A DNA stretch of 64,000 nt from JAJFUV01 sp964561215. GTDB lineage: Bacteria; Acidobacteriota; Terriglobia; Bryobacterales; Bryobacteraceae. Both the position numbers and the translations under genes were made by a program. Below the pieces are notes generated by a model that was given only the letters and a program-made list of their open reading frames with translations, did not search any database and was not told the origin of the DNA. Positions 34,138-42,558 of the stretch are shown here, piece by piece (the first letter of the stretch is position 1; each line of letters starts with the position of its first letter). The stretch spans positions 12,994-76,993 of the forward strand of contig CAZLOS010000009.1 in assembly GCA_964561215.1 (NCBI GenBank), written 5' to 3'.

Positions 34138-34722
34138 ATGGTTGCCGAACAGTGGAAGTCCAGCGAACAGGTGGCGCGCCTGGTGCGCCAGTCCCTGGAA
34201 GAGGGCGCGACGGTGGAGATCGACGGGCTGGGATCGTTCCGTCCCAGCCCGGACGGGGGATTCGAATTCGTGCCACAAACCAGCCCGCAGGTCTTCCTCG
34301 CCTATGTCGAGGAGGACTACGCCCTGGTCCACCGTTTGTATTCGCAACTGCGCGCTCACGGCTGCGAGCCGTGGCTCGACAAGAAGAAGCTCCTCGCCGG
34401 GCAGAACTGGCCGCGCGCCATCGAACAGGCCATCGAGATTTCTAGCTTTTTTGTGCCGTGTTTCTCGAAGCGGGCGGGGGGCAAACGCGGGCACTTTCAA
34501 GCGGAATTGCGCTGGGCACTGGACTGCGCTTCACGACTGCCGCTGGACGATGTCTACATCATCCCCGTGCGGCTGGAGGAGTGCGCCGTGCCGCAGCGCA
34601 TCCGGCGCGAACTGCAATACATAGACCTGTTCCCGGACTGGGATCGCGGCTTTCAGGGGATTCTCGATGCGATGGACGGACAGGAGTCGAGGAGCCGCGG
34701 CCGCTTACGGCTTGCCGGCTAG
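34138..34722 (+). CDS. TIR-domain protein with HU-like N-terminal segment
   Basis: A 194-residue protein. Residues 8-47 repeat the HU core seen in the upstream gene: helix QVARLVRQSLEEG, strands VEIDGLGSF, then FEFVPQ. Residues 50-178 are a TIR domain: QVFLAYVEEDYALVHRLYSQ (first strand and helix), the BB-loop region WLDKKKLLAGQNW at 79-91, IEISSFFVPCFS, and RGHFQAELRWAL in which Glu123 is at the position of the catalytic glutamate of NADase TIRs, then VYIIPVRLEEC. TIRs of this TIR_2 type act as NAD+ hydrolases or signal producers in anti-phage systems. The ribosome site AGAGGA is at 34124-34129. The 3' end overlaps the convergent TPR gene by 18 nt. Confidence 0.85.
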   Translation: MVAEQWKSSEQVARLVRQSLEEGATVEIDGLGSFRPSPDGGFEFVPQTSPQVFLAYVEEDYALVHRLYSQLRAHGCEPWLDKKKLLAGQNWPRAIEQAIEISSFFVPCFSKRAGGKRGHFQAELRWALDCASRLPLDDVYIIPVRLEECAVPQRIRRELQYIDLFPDWDRGFQGILDAMDGQESRSRGRLRLAG

Positions 34723-35112
34723 CCTCTTCTTGATCTCCTCAAGTTCCTTGGCGTCCGAACCCAGCTCAACGTACTTCCGCCAGGCCTCGCGTGCGCCCTT
34801 CTTGTCCTTCATCTTCTCCCGCGCATAGCCCAGCCGCAGCCAGGCCTCGGCGTCGTTCGGATTCCACTTGAGGGCTTCTTCGAAACGCAGGACGGCCGCG
34901 CGGTAGCTCCCCTTCTTGTAGTACTGCTTCCCGACCGACACTTCCTTGGTCGCTTGCAGAGGGTTGAAGCCGTACTCCTTGGTAACCCGGCTTTCGTCCT
35001 CCTCCGGAGGCTCGCCGGGCTGTACCGCCGGCGGGGTTTCCTTGGGCTTCTGCGAAAGACCGGCGCCGGCGCACAGCGCGAGGAGAAACGCCGGGATCAA
35101 AACGCGTGACAC
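34705..35112 (-). CDS. Small secreted TPR protein
   Basis: A 135-residue protein: signal peptide (VLIPAFLLALCAGAGLSQ), an acidic proline-rich linker (PPEEDESR), and two to three tetratricopeptide helices (GKQYYKKGSYRAAVLRFEEA, LRLGYAREKMKDKKGAREAW). It would act as a periplasmic protein-interaction piece; the partner is unknown. The start is GTG 35112, and a perfect TATAAT reads on this strand at 35124-35119, only 6 nt upstream, suggesting a leaderless transcript. It is divergent from uvrC, with 19 bp between the starts. Confidence 0.75.
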   Translation of the reverse strand: MSRVLIPAFLLALCAGAGLSQKPKETPPAVQPGEPPEEDESRVTKEYGFNPLQATKEVSVGKQYYKKGSYRAAVLRFEEALKWNPNDAEAWLRLGYAREKMKDKKGAREAWRKYVELGSDAKELEEIKKRLAGKP

Positions 35113-35131
35113 AATAAAATTATAGCGTCCG

Positions 35132-36805
35132 ATGGATTTGCGCGAAAAAGCCGCTTCCTTGCCGCTGGCTCCCGGCGTGTACCTTTACAAGGACTCGGAG
35201 GGGAAGGTGCTCTACGTCGGCAAGGCCAAAAGTCTGCGCAACCGCGTGCGCAGCTACTTCAGTGACGAGCGCCTGGCGGAGGCCAAGACCGGCCGTCTGA
35301 TTTCGGCAGCGCGCGATATCGACTACATCGAGGTCGACAACGAAAAGGAAGCGCTGGCGCTCGAAAACAACCTGATCAAGCAGTACCAGCCGCGTTTCAA
35401 CGTCCTGCTGCGCGACGACAAGACCTACCCTTACATCAAGCTCACCGCCGAGAAATACCCGCGCGTGTACGTCACCCGCCGCGTCCTCAAGGACGGGGCC
35501 ACGTATTTCGGCCCCTACTTCCCGGGTAGCCTGGCGTACAGGCTGGTGCAATTCATCCACCGCCGGTTCCTGGTTCCCTCCTGCAAAATAGACCTGACGC
35601 GCAAGCACCCTCAGCCCTGCCTGGAATACCACATACACCGCTGCCTGGGCCCTTGCGTGGAAGGGCTCACGACGGACGAAGCGTACGCCGAGGCCGTGCA
35701 CGATGTTCGCCTGTTTCTGGAGGGCCGGCACCGCGACCTGGCCGACGATCTGCGCCGCCGCATGGAGCGCGCCTCCAGCGAGATGCGCTTCGAGCACGCC
35801 GCCATGCTGCGCGACCTGATCGCCACGGTGGAAGAGGTAGAGCAGAAGCAGAAAATGGCGGCGGCCGAAGGCGACAACACGGACATATTCGCCTGCTACG
35901 CCGAACCGCCCCTGGCCGCGGTGAACGTCTTCCACCTGCGCAACGGGCGCATCGTGGATCGCCATGAGTACTTTTGGGAAGACGCTTTCGAGTTCGAGTT
36001 GGGCGAGTTCTTTACTTCGCTGCTCATGCAATTTTACGGCGCCCAGGGCTACATTCCGCCGCAGATACACGTGCCGGTGGAACTGGAGGACCGCGAGGTG
36101 CTCGAAGAGCTGCTCACGGAAAAGCGCGGGCGCAAAGTGGAAATCCACACGCCGCGGCGGGGAGAAAAGCGGGCCATGCTGGCGCTGGCGGAAACCAACG
36201 CGAAGAACAGCTTCGAACAACGGTTCCGCGTGCTCAAGCCCACCTCGCAAGCCATTCAGGAGGCGCTCGGCGATGTGCTGGGGCTCGAAGAGGCGCCGCG
36301 CCGCATCGAGTGCTTCGACATCTCGCACACGCAAGGCAGCGACATCGTGGCCAGCATGGTGGTGTGGGAGGACGGGCGCATGAAGAAGTCCGACTACCGG
36401 AAATTCATCATGCGGACGGTCCTTTCGAACGACGATTTCGCTTCCATGAGGGAAGTGGTCACGCGCCGGTACTCGCGTTTACAGCGGGAGGGGAAGCCGC
36501 TGCCGGGCCTGGTGCTGATTGACGGCGGGCTGGGCCAGTTGTCCTCGGCTGCTGCCGCGCTGGACGCTCTCGGCATCGCGGACCAGCCGCTGGCCGCCAT
36601 CGCCAAACGCGAGGAGATCATCTATGTGCGCGGCCAGGAAGACGAACCTGTGAAACTGGACCCGCGCTCTCCGGTATTGCACCTGATCGAGATCATCCGC
36701 GACGAAGCGCACCGCTTCGCCGTAACGTTCCACCGCGCGCGGCGCGCCAAGCGCATGACGGCTTCGGCCGGCCGGTCAGCGTCCCGCGGCAAGCCTGTCC
36801 GCTAG
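35132..36805 (+). CDS. uvrC: Excinuclease ABC subunit C without C-terminal HhH domain
   Basis: A 557-residue UvrC, which makes the two incisions in nucleotide excision repair. The N-terminal GIY-YIG nuclease is present (APGVYLYKDSEGKVLYVGKA), the UVR motif that binds UvrB is at about 200-235 (LRRRMERASSEMRFEHAAML), and the RNase H-like second nuclease is present (IECFDISHTQGSDIVASMVV, LVLIDGGLGQLSSA, RDEAHRFAVTFHR). The family normally continues with a tandem helix-hairpin-helix of about 50 residues; here the protein stops about 20 residues after the nuclease, in a basic tail (RSASRGKPVR). The downstream DNA codes the convergent phosphoesterase, so the missing part is not lost in a nearby frameshift. 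Its 3' end overlaps that gene by 30 nt. Confidence 0.93.
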   Translation: MDLREKAASLPLAPGVYLYKDSEGKVLYVGKAKSLRNRVRSYFSDERLAEAKTGRLISAARDIDYIEVDNEKEALALENNLIKQYQPRFNVLLRDDKTYPYIKLTAEKYPRVYVTRRVLKDGATYFGPYFPGSLAYRLVQFIHRRFLVPSCKIDLTRKHPQPCLEYHIHRCLGPCVEGLTTDEAYAEAVHDVRLFLEGRHRDLADDLRRRMERASSEMRFEHAAMLRDLIATVEEVEQKQKMAAAEGDNTDIFACYAEPPLAAVNVFHLRNGRIVDRHEYFWEDAFEFELGEFFTSLLMQFYGAQGYIPPQIHVPVELEDREVLEELLTEKRGRKVEIHTPRRGEKRAMLALAETNAKNSFEQRFRVLKPTSQAIQEALGDVLGLEEAPRRIECFDISHTQGSDIVASMVVWEDGRMKKSDYRKFIMRTVLSNDDFASMREVVTRRYSRLQREGKPLPGLVLIDGGLGQLSSAAAALDALGIADQPLAAIAKREEIIYVRGQEDEPVKLDPRSPVLHLIEIIRDEAHRFAVTFHRARRAKRMTASAGRSASRGKPVR

Positions 36806-37516
36806 TGAGCCGGGCAGGCCCGCCTTGCGGATCTTTTTCTGCGCCTTGCCGACGTCGTACTCTACCCGCCGCAGGCTCACCGCGCGCTCCTCGGAGTCAT
36901 AGAGCGCGTACGCCGCGCGCGCGTCTCCGTCGCGAGGCTGTCCCACGGCTCCGGGATTGATCAGGTAGAACTGGTCCGGCGAGAGCGAGATCAAGCGCTC
37001 CCGCTGCGCCAGCGTGGGCCGTGCGAGACTCCGGACGCCTTTCGCGTCGTTGAGAAACCCGCCCTGCAGGTGACTATGACCGAAGAAGTACACGCCTTCG
37101 TGCAACTGCCGGGCGACACCCCCGGCTTCCCACTCCGAGAGCAGGTATTCGTCCTCGTCGACGGGAGAGCCGTGCGCGATCCGAGCGCCTTCAATGGCGG
37201 CCGGGCCTTGTGGAAGCCCCTGCAGCCAGGCGAGGTTCGGGCTCGACAGGGCATCGTGCGTCCAGACGGCCGCGGTTTGCGCCCGCTCGTTGAAGGATGC
37301 GGCTCCGGAGTTGCCGGCGCAGACGCGGTCGTGATTTCCGCGGATTACCAATTGGAGGTTCGCGCGCGCCCAGTCGCAGACCGCATTCGGATCCGCGCCG
37401 TAGCCGACCAGGTCACCGCAGCAAACGATGCGATCATAGGCTCCCGGCGCGTCCTCCACGACGGCGTTCAGTGCTTCCAGGTTGGCGTGAATGTCACTCA
37501 GAATCAGATAGCGCAC
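36776..37516 (-). CDS. Metallophosphoesterase (YfcE/diadenosine-tetraphosphatase-like)
   Basis: A 246-residue calcineurin-like phosphoesterase. The metal-binding motifs are in order: SDIHANLEAL, CCGDLVGYGADP, IRGNHDRV, and FFGHSHLQG, with all metal ligands present. Proteins of this size act on phosphodiesters or nucleotides; substrate is unknown. It overlaps the start region of the upstream metallophosphoesterase gene (which ends at 37504) by 13 nt, so the two are translationally coupled. The 3' end overlaps uvrC by 30 nt in convergent orientation. Confidence 0.9.
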   Translation of the reverse strand: MRYLILSDIHANLEALNAVVEDAPGAYDRIVCCGDLVGYGADPNAVCDWARANLQLVIRGNHDRVCAGNSGAASFNERAQTAAVWTHDALSSPNLAWLQGLPQGPAAIEGARIAHGSPVDEDEYLLSEWEAGGVARQLHEGVYFFGHSHLQGGFLNDAKGVRSLARPTLAQRERLISLSPDQFYLINPGAVGQPRDGDARAAYALYDSEERAVSLRRVEYDVGKAQKKIRKAGLPGSLADRLAAGR

Positions 37517-38658
37517 AGGCGGATCAGCGAGACCTCCGGGGGAGCGCCGACGCGCGTGGGAACGCCGACCGTCCCCACTCCGCGCGACACATAGATGGCT
37601 GACTTCTCCATTCGGTACAAACCGTACACGTAAGGCGTGTAAAGGCGCGCGACGCTGAAGTTCTCGCCGAGGATCTCCGCCCCGATCTGTCCTCCGTGCG
37701 TGTGGCCGGAAATCGTCAGATGCCAGCCCTGGCGGGCGGCTACCGGAAACACGTCCGGATTGTGCGAGAGCAGAATGTTCGTCGCGGCCGGCTCGACCAA
37801 CTTCGCGGAGCCGGTCAGGTAGGGCTTGCCGAATTGCTGGTGATCGACGCCGCCCAGGTTCAACACCGCGGCTCCGAATCTCAACTGGTAAGAGGCGCCG
37901 CGCAGGAACCGGATGCCCACCCGGGCGCCCAATTCCGTCGCCGGCCTTAAGGCTTTGGCGTAAATTTCATGATTGCCCATGCAGCCAAGCGTACCGGTGT
38001 CACTGCGCAAGCGGGCCAGTTGCCGTATGCCGGCTTCAAGCGGGTCGCCGGACCCGGTTATGATGTCGCCCGTCACCAGGGCGATGTGCGGGCGCGTTTC
38101 GTTGGCCATTCCGACGATGCGCTCCAGGTCTTTCACGCTGAGGAACGCACTCAGGTGGATGTCGGTCAGTTGGACCAGCCGCAATCCATCGAGATCCTTG
38201 GGAAGGCCGGGCATGGGGACGTCGACCTCGACCACCCGGAAGCGATTGCGCTCGATGAAGGTGCCATAGCCCGCCGCTGCGATGGGCGCCACAGCCAGCG
38301 CATCGCGCAGGAGAACGAGCGCGCGGCGCCGCTCCGGATTGAACCGTTCGACTCCTTTCCACAGCGGGTATACGAGCACGGCTCCGGTCGAGCAGATGGC
38401 CCAGAGCATAGCTCCGGCGCGCAGGAACGTCAGCCACCCCCAATGGGGAAGCCGTCCGGCGTGCGCCGGGATGTCAAAGGCGAAGCCGAAAAACAGCCAG
38501 ACGCAGCTGATCAGGGCCGCCACCCGGATGGCGTGGCGCAGGCGTTCGGACCGCTGTGCGCGATGGGTTGCAAGCAGCCACTCGGCCAGCTTGAACTGCA
38601 CGTACACCGCGATGAGCAGCGTGACGAGTTCTGGAACGTAATGCCAGCGTACCCTCAT
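37504..38658 (-). CDS. Membrane-anchored metallophosphoesterase (YaeI/LpxH-like)
   Basis: A 384-residue protein with three to four N-terminal membrane helices (YVPELVTLLIAVYVQF, ALISCVWLFFGFAFDI, FLRAGAMLWAICSTGAVLVY) and a C-terminal calcineurin-like domain: QLTDIHLSAFL, LVTGDIITGS, CMGNHEIY, LLSHNPDVF and ISGHTHGGQIG. This plan is that of the YaeI/YkuE group, some of which cleave lipid-linked phosphates such as UDP-diacylglucosamine. Its gene overlaps the next metallophosphoesterase gene by 13 nt. Confidence 0.9.
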   Translation of the reverse strand: MRVRWHYVPELVTLLIAVYVQFKLAEWLLATHRAQRSERLRHAIRVAALISCVWLFFGFAFDIPAHAGRLPHWGWLTFLRAGAMLWAICSTGAVLVYPLWKGVERFNPERRRALVLLRDALAVAPIAAAGYGTFIERNRFRVVEVDVPMPGLPKDLDGLRLVQLTDIHLSAFLSVKDLERIVGMANETRPHIALVTGDIITGSGDPLEAGIRQLARLRSDTGTLGCMGNHEIYAKALRPATELGARVGIRFLRGASYQLRFGAAVLNLGGVDHQQFGKPYLTGSAKLVEPAATNILLSHNPDVFPVAARQGWHLTISGHTHGGQIGAEILGENFSVARLYTPYVYGLYRMEKSAIYVSRGVGTVGVPTRVGAPPEVSLIRLCAI

Positions 38659-38678
38659 CGGCGAGACTCTTCCTAATT

Positions 38679-39214
38679 CTATCCCGCGCGCTCAAACCAA
38701 TGGCTCACCTCGACGCCGGCGAGCAGAAGCAACCATCCCTCCAGGGGTGCGCGATAGTGTCCCACATAGCTGACGACGTAATAGACCAGCGGAAACGTGA
38801 GAAGAGGCACAAGCACCGCCGCGCGCCGAAACCTAGTTGGATTCCCAGCCACGGCAGCATGGCGTAAAGGGCCGAGAAGGCAAGGATCGCCAGCAACCCG
38901 CGCACGCAGTTCGCGGCCGACGTGACACCGAACGTGTGGTAGACCAATGCCAGAAGCCCTGTGTAGATCGGTGTGGGATGGGCCGTGGCGCCGGTCTGAA
39001 TCATGTAAGGATTGGCGAACTGCCCGGTGCGGGCGAGCGTCACGGCCACCTTTCCGATCTCGCCGAACGGCCGGAAAGAGCCGGGCGGGAGCAGACCGGA
39101 TACGAGTACAGCTCCGCGAATCGTGACACCCAGAAGGAAGACGAGGACGAAAGCCCGTACTGGCGAGCGGAGCACTCGGTCCCAAACCCCTGATTCTGCC
39201 GGCTGTGATGGCAC
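38679..39214 (-). pseudogene. Frameshifted, truncated membrane glycosyltransferase-like protein
   Basis: Reading from ATG 39214, the first frame gives a clear membrane protein start: VRAFVLVFLLGVTIRGAVLV, TARTGQ-like loop (ARTGQFANPYMIQTG), HPTPIYTGLLALVYHTFG and AILAFSALYAMLPWLG. Near 38812-38826, inside GC-rich sequence, the sense continues in the other frame (AVLVPLLTFPLVYYVVSYVG, EGWLLLLAGVEVSHWF) to a TAG at 38679. One added or missing base in a GGCGCGCGGCGG stretch explains this. Even if corrected it would have only about 177 residues, against 450 or more for ArnT/PMT-like glycosyltransferases, so it is a decayed remnant or a sequencing error in a short gene. Confidence 0.65.
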
Positions 39215-39318
39215 GCCTATCGCCCTCTCGCGTTTCGCGCTGTGACAAATTCTATCGCAAAGGAAGCATTCGCCCGGCGTCCTGGGAGATTGATGCGCAA
39301 CCTCGCTACAATCGATCT

Positions 39319-40233
39319 ATGTCACTTGTTGTCGTTGGTTCGGTCGCCTATGACGGCGTGGAGACGCCGCACGGAAAGGTGGACCGCATGTTGGGCGGAG
39401 CATGCACTTATATTTCCCTCGCTGCCAGCTTCTTTACGCCGGTTTCCATCGTCGCCGTGGTGGGCGAGGACTTCGCCAAAGAGGACGTCGACCTGCTCGC
39501 CGGCCGCGGCATCGATCTGGAAGGCCTCGAGCGCGCTTCGGGCAAGACTTTTTTCTGGTCCGGCGTTTATTCGGCCGACATGAATGATCGCACCACGCTG
39601 CGCACCGACTTGAACGTGTTCGCGGATTTCCAGCCCAAGTTACCCGAACGGTACAAGTCGTACCCGTATTTGATGCTGGGCAATATCCAGCCCGCATTGC
39701 AGCGCGGCGTCCATTCGCAAATGCACGGGCTCAAGTTCGCCGGCGGCGACACGATGAACTACTGGATCCAGGATTACCGCGCCGAACTGGAGGCCACTAT
39801 CCGAGCCTGGGACTTCCTGCTCATCAACGACAGCGAGGCGCGGATGCTCTCGGGCGAGAATAACCTGCTCAAGGCAGCTCGGGTCATTCTGGGAATGGGC
39901 CCGAGCGCGCTGGTGATCAAGCGCGGCGAATACGGCGCCGTCCTGTTTCACCGCGACGGCTACTTCACCGCGCCGGCCTATCTGCTGGAAAGCGTTTTCG
40001 ATCCGACGGGCGCAGGGGATTCCTTCGCGGGCGGCTTCCTCGGCTATCTCGCTGGCTGCGGTTACAGTCCCTCGCAGGACGCCGGTTCGGATGCACTGCG
40101 CCGCGCCGTCATCTACGGCTCCGTCATGGGCAGTTTTTGCTGCGAGAAGTTCGGGGTGGACCGTTTCCGGAATCTCACCCGCGCTGAAATCGATGCCCGC
40201 TTCCAAGAGTTCCAGGCTTTCACGCGTTTCTGA
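39319..40233 (+). CDS. PfkB-family carbohydrate kinase
   Basis: A 304-residue ribokinase-like enzyme. The N-terminal VVVGSVAYDGVETPHGK and GGACTYISLAASFF are typical of this group, and the C-terminal signature DPTGAGDSFAGGFLGYLA holds the catalytic aspartate and anion hole. It should phosphorylate a sugar or nucleoside with ATP; related acidobacterial proteins are annotated only as sugar kinases. The frame is open from 39205, but ATG 39319 gives a standard start. The membrane-protein gene begins 41 nt inside its 3' end, so both are probably cotranscribed with dapF. Confidence 0.9.
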   Translation: MSLVVVGSVAYDGVETPHGKVDRMLGGACTYISLAASFFTPVSIVAVVGEDFAKEDVDLLAGRGIDLEGLERASGKTFFWSGVYSADMNDRTTLRTDLNVFADFQPKLPERYKSYPYLMLGNIQPALQRGVHSQMHGLKFAGGDTMNYWIQDYRAELEATIRAWDFLLINDSEARMLSGENNLLKAARVILGMGPSALVIKRGEYGAVLFHRDGYFTAPAYLLESVFDPTGAGDSFAGGFLGYLAGCGYSPSQDAGSDALRRAVIYGSVMGSFCCEKFGVDRFRNLTRAEIDARFQEFQAFTRF

Positions 40234-41737
40234 GCTGGCGGCGGCGTTCGCGCTCGCCTCGACACTGGCCGCGCTGGCGTCGTGGTGGTTCTTCTCGCGC
40301 GGCGAGAGCCTCGCCTACGGCGACGCGGCATCGCATCTCAACATCGCGAGGCGGATTACGGACTCGCGCACGCCGGGCTACTCGCAGATCGGCACGGTGT
40401 GGCTGCCGCTGCCGCACCTGATCGTGATGCCGCTCGCCGAACGCGACGAGTGGTGGCGGAGCGGCATCGCGGGAGTCGTGCCTTCAACCGCGGCGTTCAT
40501 CCTGTCCGCCGTGCTCCTGTTCGCCGCGGCGCGGAGGGCCTTCTCGTCCGCTTCGGCCGGGTTTGCCGCGCTGGCTCTGTACGCGTTGAACCCCAATCTT
40601 CTATATCTGCAGGCGACGCCTATGACCGAGCCGCTCATGCTCCTGTTTCTGACCGCCCTGCTGTACGCGACGGTGCGGTTCCACCAAACACAATCGATGT
40701 GCGCGGTGGTGGCGGCCGGGTTGGCCGCGCTCGGCGGCACGCTGACTCGCTACGAGGGCTGGTTCCTGGTCCCTTTCGCGACGTTGTACTTTCTGGCAGC
40801 CTCCAAACGCCGCCGGATCGTCAATGCCGCCGTGTTTGGAGCAGTGGCGTCGCTCGGTCCGCTCTACTGGCTGGCGCACAACTGGTGGATCTTCGGTAAC
40901 GCATTGGAATTCTATAACGGGCCCTATTCGGCCATGGCCATCTACAAGCGCTCGCTTGTGGGCGGCATGGCGCACTATCCCGGCGATCACAACTGGCGCG
41001 TGGCGCTCTACTACTATGGCGAAGCGGTCCGGACGGTCGTGGGCATGCCCCTGATTGCCATGGGGGTGGCGGGAATCCTCGCCTGCGTGTGGAAACGCGT
41101 GTTATGGCCGCTGCTGTTGCTCGCGCTCGTGCCGCTGTTTTACGTTTTGAGCCTGTACTCCTCGGGTACTCCCATCTATCTACCGCACCTGTGGCCGCAC
41201 GCTTATTACAACACGCGCTACGCCGTGGCCGCGCTGCCCGTGGCCGCGTTCGCGGCGGCCGGGTTGGCGGCGCTAGCACCCCGGAAAATGCAAGTGTGGG
41301 CGGTGGCCGCCGTGGCACTATTGGGTGTGTCGGCCTGGCTCGTCAAGCCACGCCCGGAGGCATGGGCCTGTTGGAAAGAGGCGCAGGCGAATTGGAACAC
41401 CCGTCACGCGGCGTTCGACAAGGCCGCCAGCTTTCTGCGTGCGAACTACCGTCCGGGGTCCGGCATCATCCTCACGTTCGCCGACCTGGCCGACGTCCCC
41501 CGGCGCGCCGGCATTCCCTATCGCGAAGTCCTGCACGAAGACAACGTGATCGCCTGGTATGCGGCTGCCGCCCGGCCGGATCTGTTCCTGCGCGAACAAT
41601 GGGCCGTTACGCATTCCGGCGACCGCATTGCCACGGCCATTGTGCGTGCATCGCGCCGCGGCCCGCGCTACGATTGTGCCGGAACGATCGCTGAAAAAGG
41701 GGCCCCCGTGATCGAAATCTGTGAGAGACATCCATGA
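40193..41737 (+). CDS. Multi-pass membrane glycosyltransferase-like protein (GT39/ArnT-like)
   Basis: A 514-residue protein with about ten membrane helices (LAAAFALASTLAALASWWFF, AAFILSAVLLFAAARR, AALALYALNPNLLYLQ, LYFLAASKRRRIVNAAVFG). The first periplasmic loop has DAASHLNIARRITDSRTPGYSQIG, which recalls the acidic loop of GT-C enzymes that transfer sugars from polyprenyl phosphate; LTRYEGWFLV is another common motif. The exact family is uncertain. ATG 40193 lies inside pfkB; the dapF start overlaps its stop (ATGA), so the three genes form a tight operon. Confidence 0.78.
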   Translation: MPASKSSRLSRVSELAAAFALASTLAALASWWFFSRGESLAYGDAASHLNIARRITDSRTPGYSQIGTVWLPLPHLIVMPLAERDEWWRSGIAGVVPSTAAFILSAVLLFAAARRAFSSASAGFAALALYALNPNLLYLQATPMTEPLMLLFLTALLYATVRFHQTQSMCAVVAAGLAALGGTLTRYEGWFLVPFATLYFLAASKRRRIVNAAVFGAVASLGPLYWLAHNWWIFGNALEFYNGPYSAMAIYKRSLVGGMAHYPGDHNWRVALYYYGEAVRTVVGMPLIAMGVAGILACVWKRVLWPLLLLALVPLFYVLSLYSSGTPIYLPHLWPHAYYNTRYAVAALPVAAFAAAGLAALAPRKMQVWAVAAVALLGVSAWLVKPRPEAWACWKEAQANWNTRHAAFDKAASFLRANYRPGSGIILTFADLADVPRRAGIPYREVLHEDNVIAWYAAAARPDLFLREQWAVTHSGDRIATAIVRASRRGPRYDCAGTIAEKGAPVIEICERHP

Positions 41738-42534
41738 GAATCCCATTTACCAAAGCGCATGGCGCGAAGAACGATTTCCTGCTGACGCCGGTCGAGGCAG
41801 CGCCCGCGACCGGCCTGGCCGAAGCGGCACGCGCCATTTGCGACCGCCACACCGGCGTCGGCGCCGACGGCTGGTACCTGATTGAGCGCGCAGGCGGCAA
41901 GGACTATCACGCCCGCGTCCGGCTGCTGAACTCCGACGGCAGTCCGGCCGAAGTCTCCGGCAACGGCACCCGGTGCGCCGCGGCGTGGCTGATCGACAGT
42001 GGAGTAGAGGGACCTGATATCCGCATCCTGACCGGGGCCGGAGTGAAGCGTTTGCGGTTGATCGAACGGGACGGGCTGCGCTTCGCGTTCGAGATGGGCA
42101 TGGGACGCATCGGGTGGAGGGAGGAGGATCTGCGCACCAGCATCAATCTGCGGGGCGGCTCCTGTGAAGCCACCATCCTGGATGTCGGCAATCCTCAGTG
42201 CGCGGTTTTCGTCGAGAATTTCGATTTCGACTGGCGCGCCTTGGGGGTCGAACTCGAGCACCATCCCCGGTTTCCCAACCGGACGAACGTCAGTTTCGTC
42301 CGGCCCGTCGACCGGCACACGGTTGAGGTACGCATCTGGGAGCGTGGCGCGGGCGAAACACTGAGTAGCGGAACCGGGTCCACGGGTGCCGCCGCGGCGG
42401 CCATTTTGCGTGGTCTCGCGGACAGTCCGGTGCACGTGATGACGCCGGCGGGGCCTCTCGTCGTTCAGGGCGGGGATGAGTACACCATGGTGGGCCCGGC
42501 GGAGCTTATCGCGCGAGGGGAATTTTACCTGTAG
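41734..42534 (+). CDS. dapF: Diaminopimelate epimerase with second catalytic Cys replaced by Ser
   Basis: A 266-residue enzyme of normal DapF length, which interconverts LL- and meso-diaminopimelate for lysine and cell-wall synthesis. Conserved motifs are HTGVGADGW, SDGSPAEVSGNGTRCAAA (Cys81 is the first catalytic cysteine), DVGNPQCAVF, NRTNVSFV and ERGAGETLSSGTGSTG. In the last motif the family has a catalytic cysteine (SCGTG or ACGSG); here Ser212 stands in its place, encoded AGC, one base from TGC. The enzyme may use serine, be inactive, or have changed substrate. The start overlaps the preceding gene by 4 nt. The TAG stop lies inside a palindromic element. Confidence 0.88.
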   Translation: MRIPFTKAHGAKNDFLLTPVEAAPATGLAEAARAICDRHTGVGADGWYLIERAGGKDYHARVRLLNSDGSPAEVSGNGTRCAAAWLIDSGVEGPDIRILTGAGVKRLRLIERDGLRFAFEMGMGRIGWREEDLRTSINLRGGSCEATILDVGNPQCAVFVENFDFDWRALGVELEHHPRFPNRTNVSFVRPVDRHTVEVRIWERGAGETLSSGTGSTGAAAAAILRGLADSPVHVMTPAGPLVVQGGDEYTMVGPAELIARGEFYL

Positions 42535-42558
42535 AGGCGGCACATATGCCGCCCCTAC
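42531..42558. repeat. Palindromic element at the end of dapF
   Basis: A 14-bp inverted repeat, from GTAGAGGCGGC to GCCGCCCCTAC, with two mismatches. It contains the dapF stop codon, starts at its last codons, and ends 4 nt after the minus-strand gene's 3' end begins. It may act as a two-way terminator or be a dispersed REP-like repeat. Confidence 0.55.

Noticed and set aside
38705..39214. A complete 169-residue membrane protein
   Set aside because: Its last 40 codons turn into Cys/Arg-rich sequence while the other frame continues the hydrophobic pattern, so a frameshifted gene explains it better.
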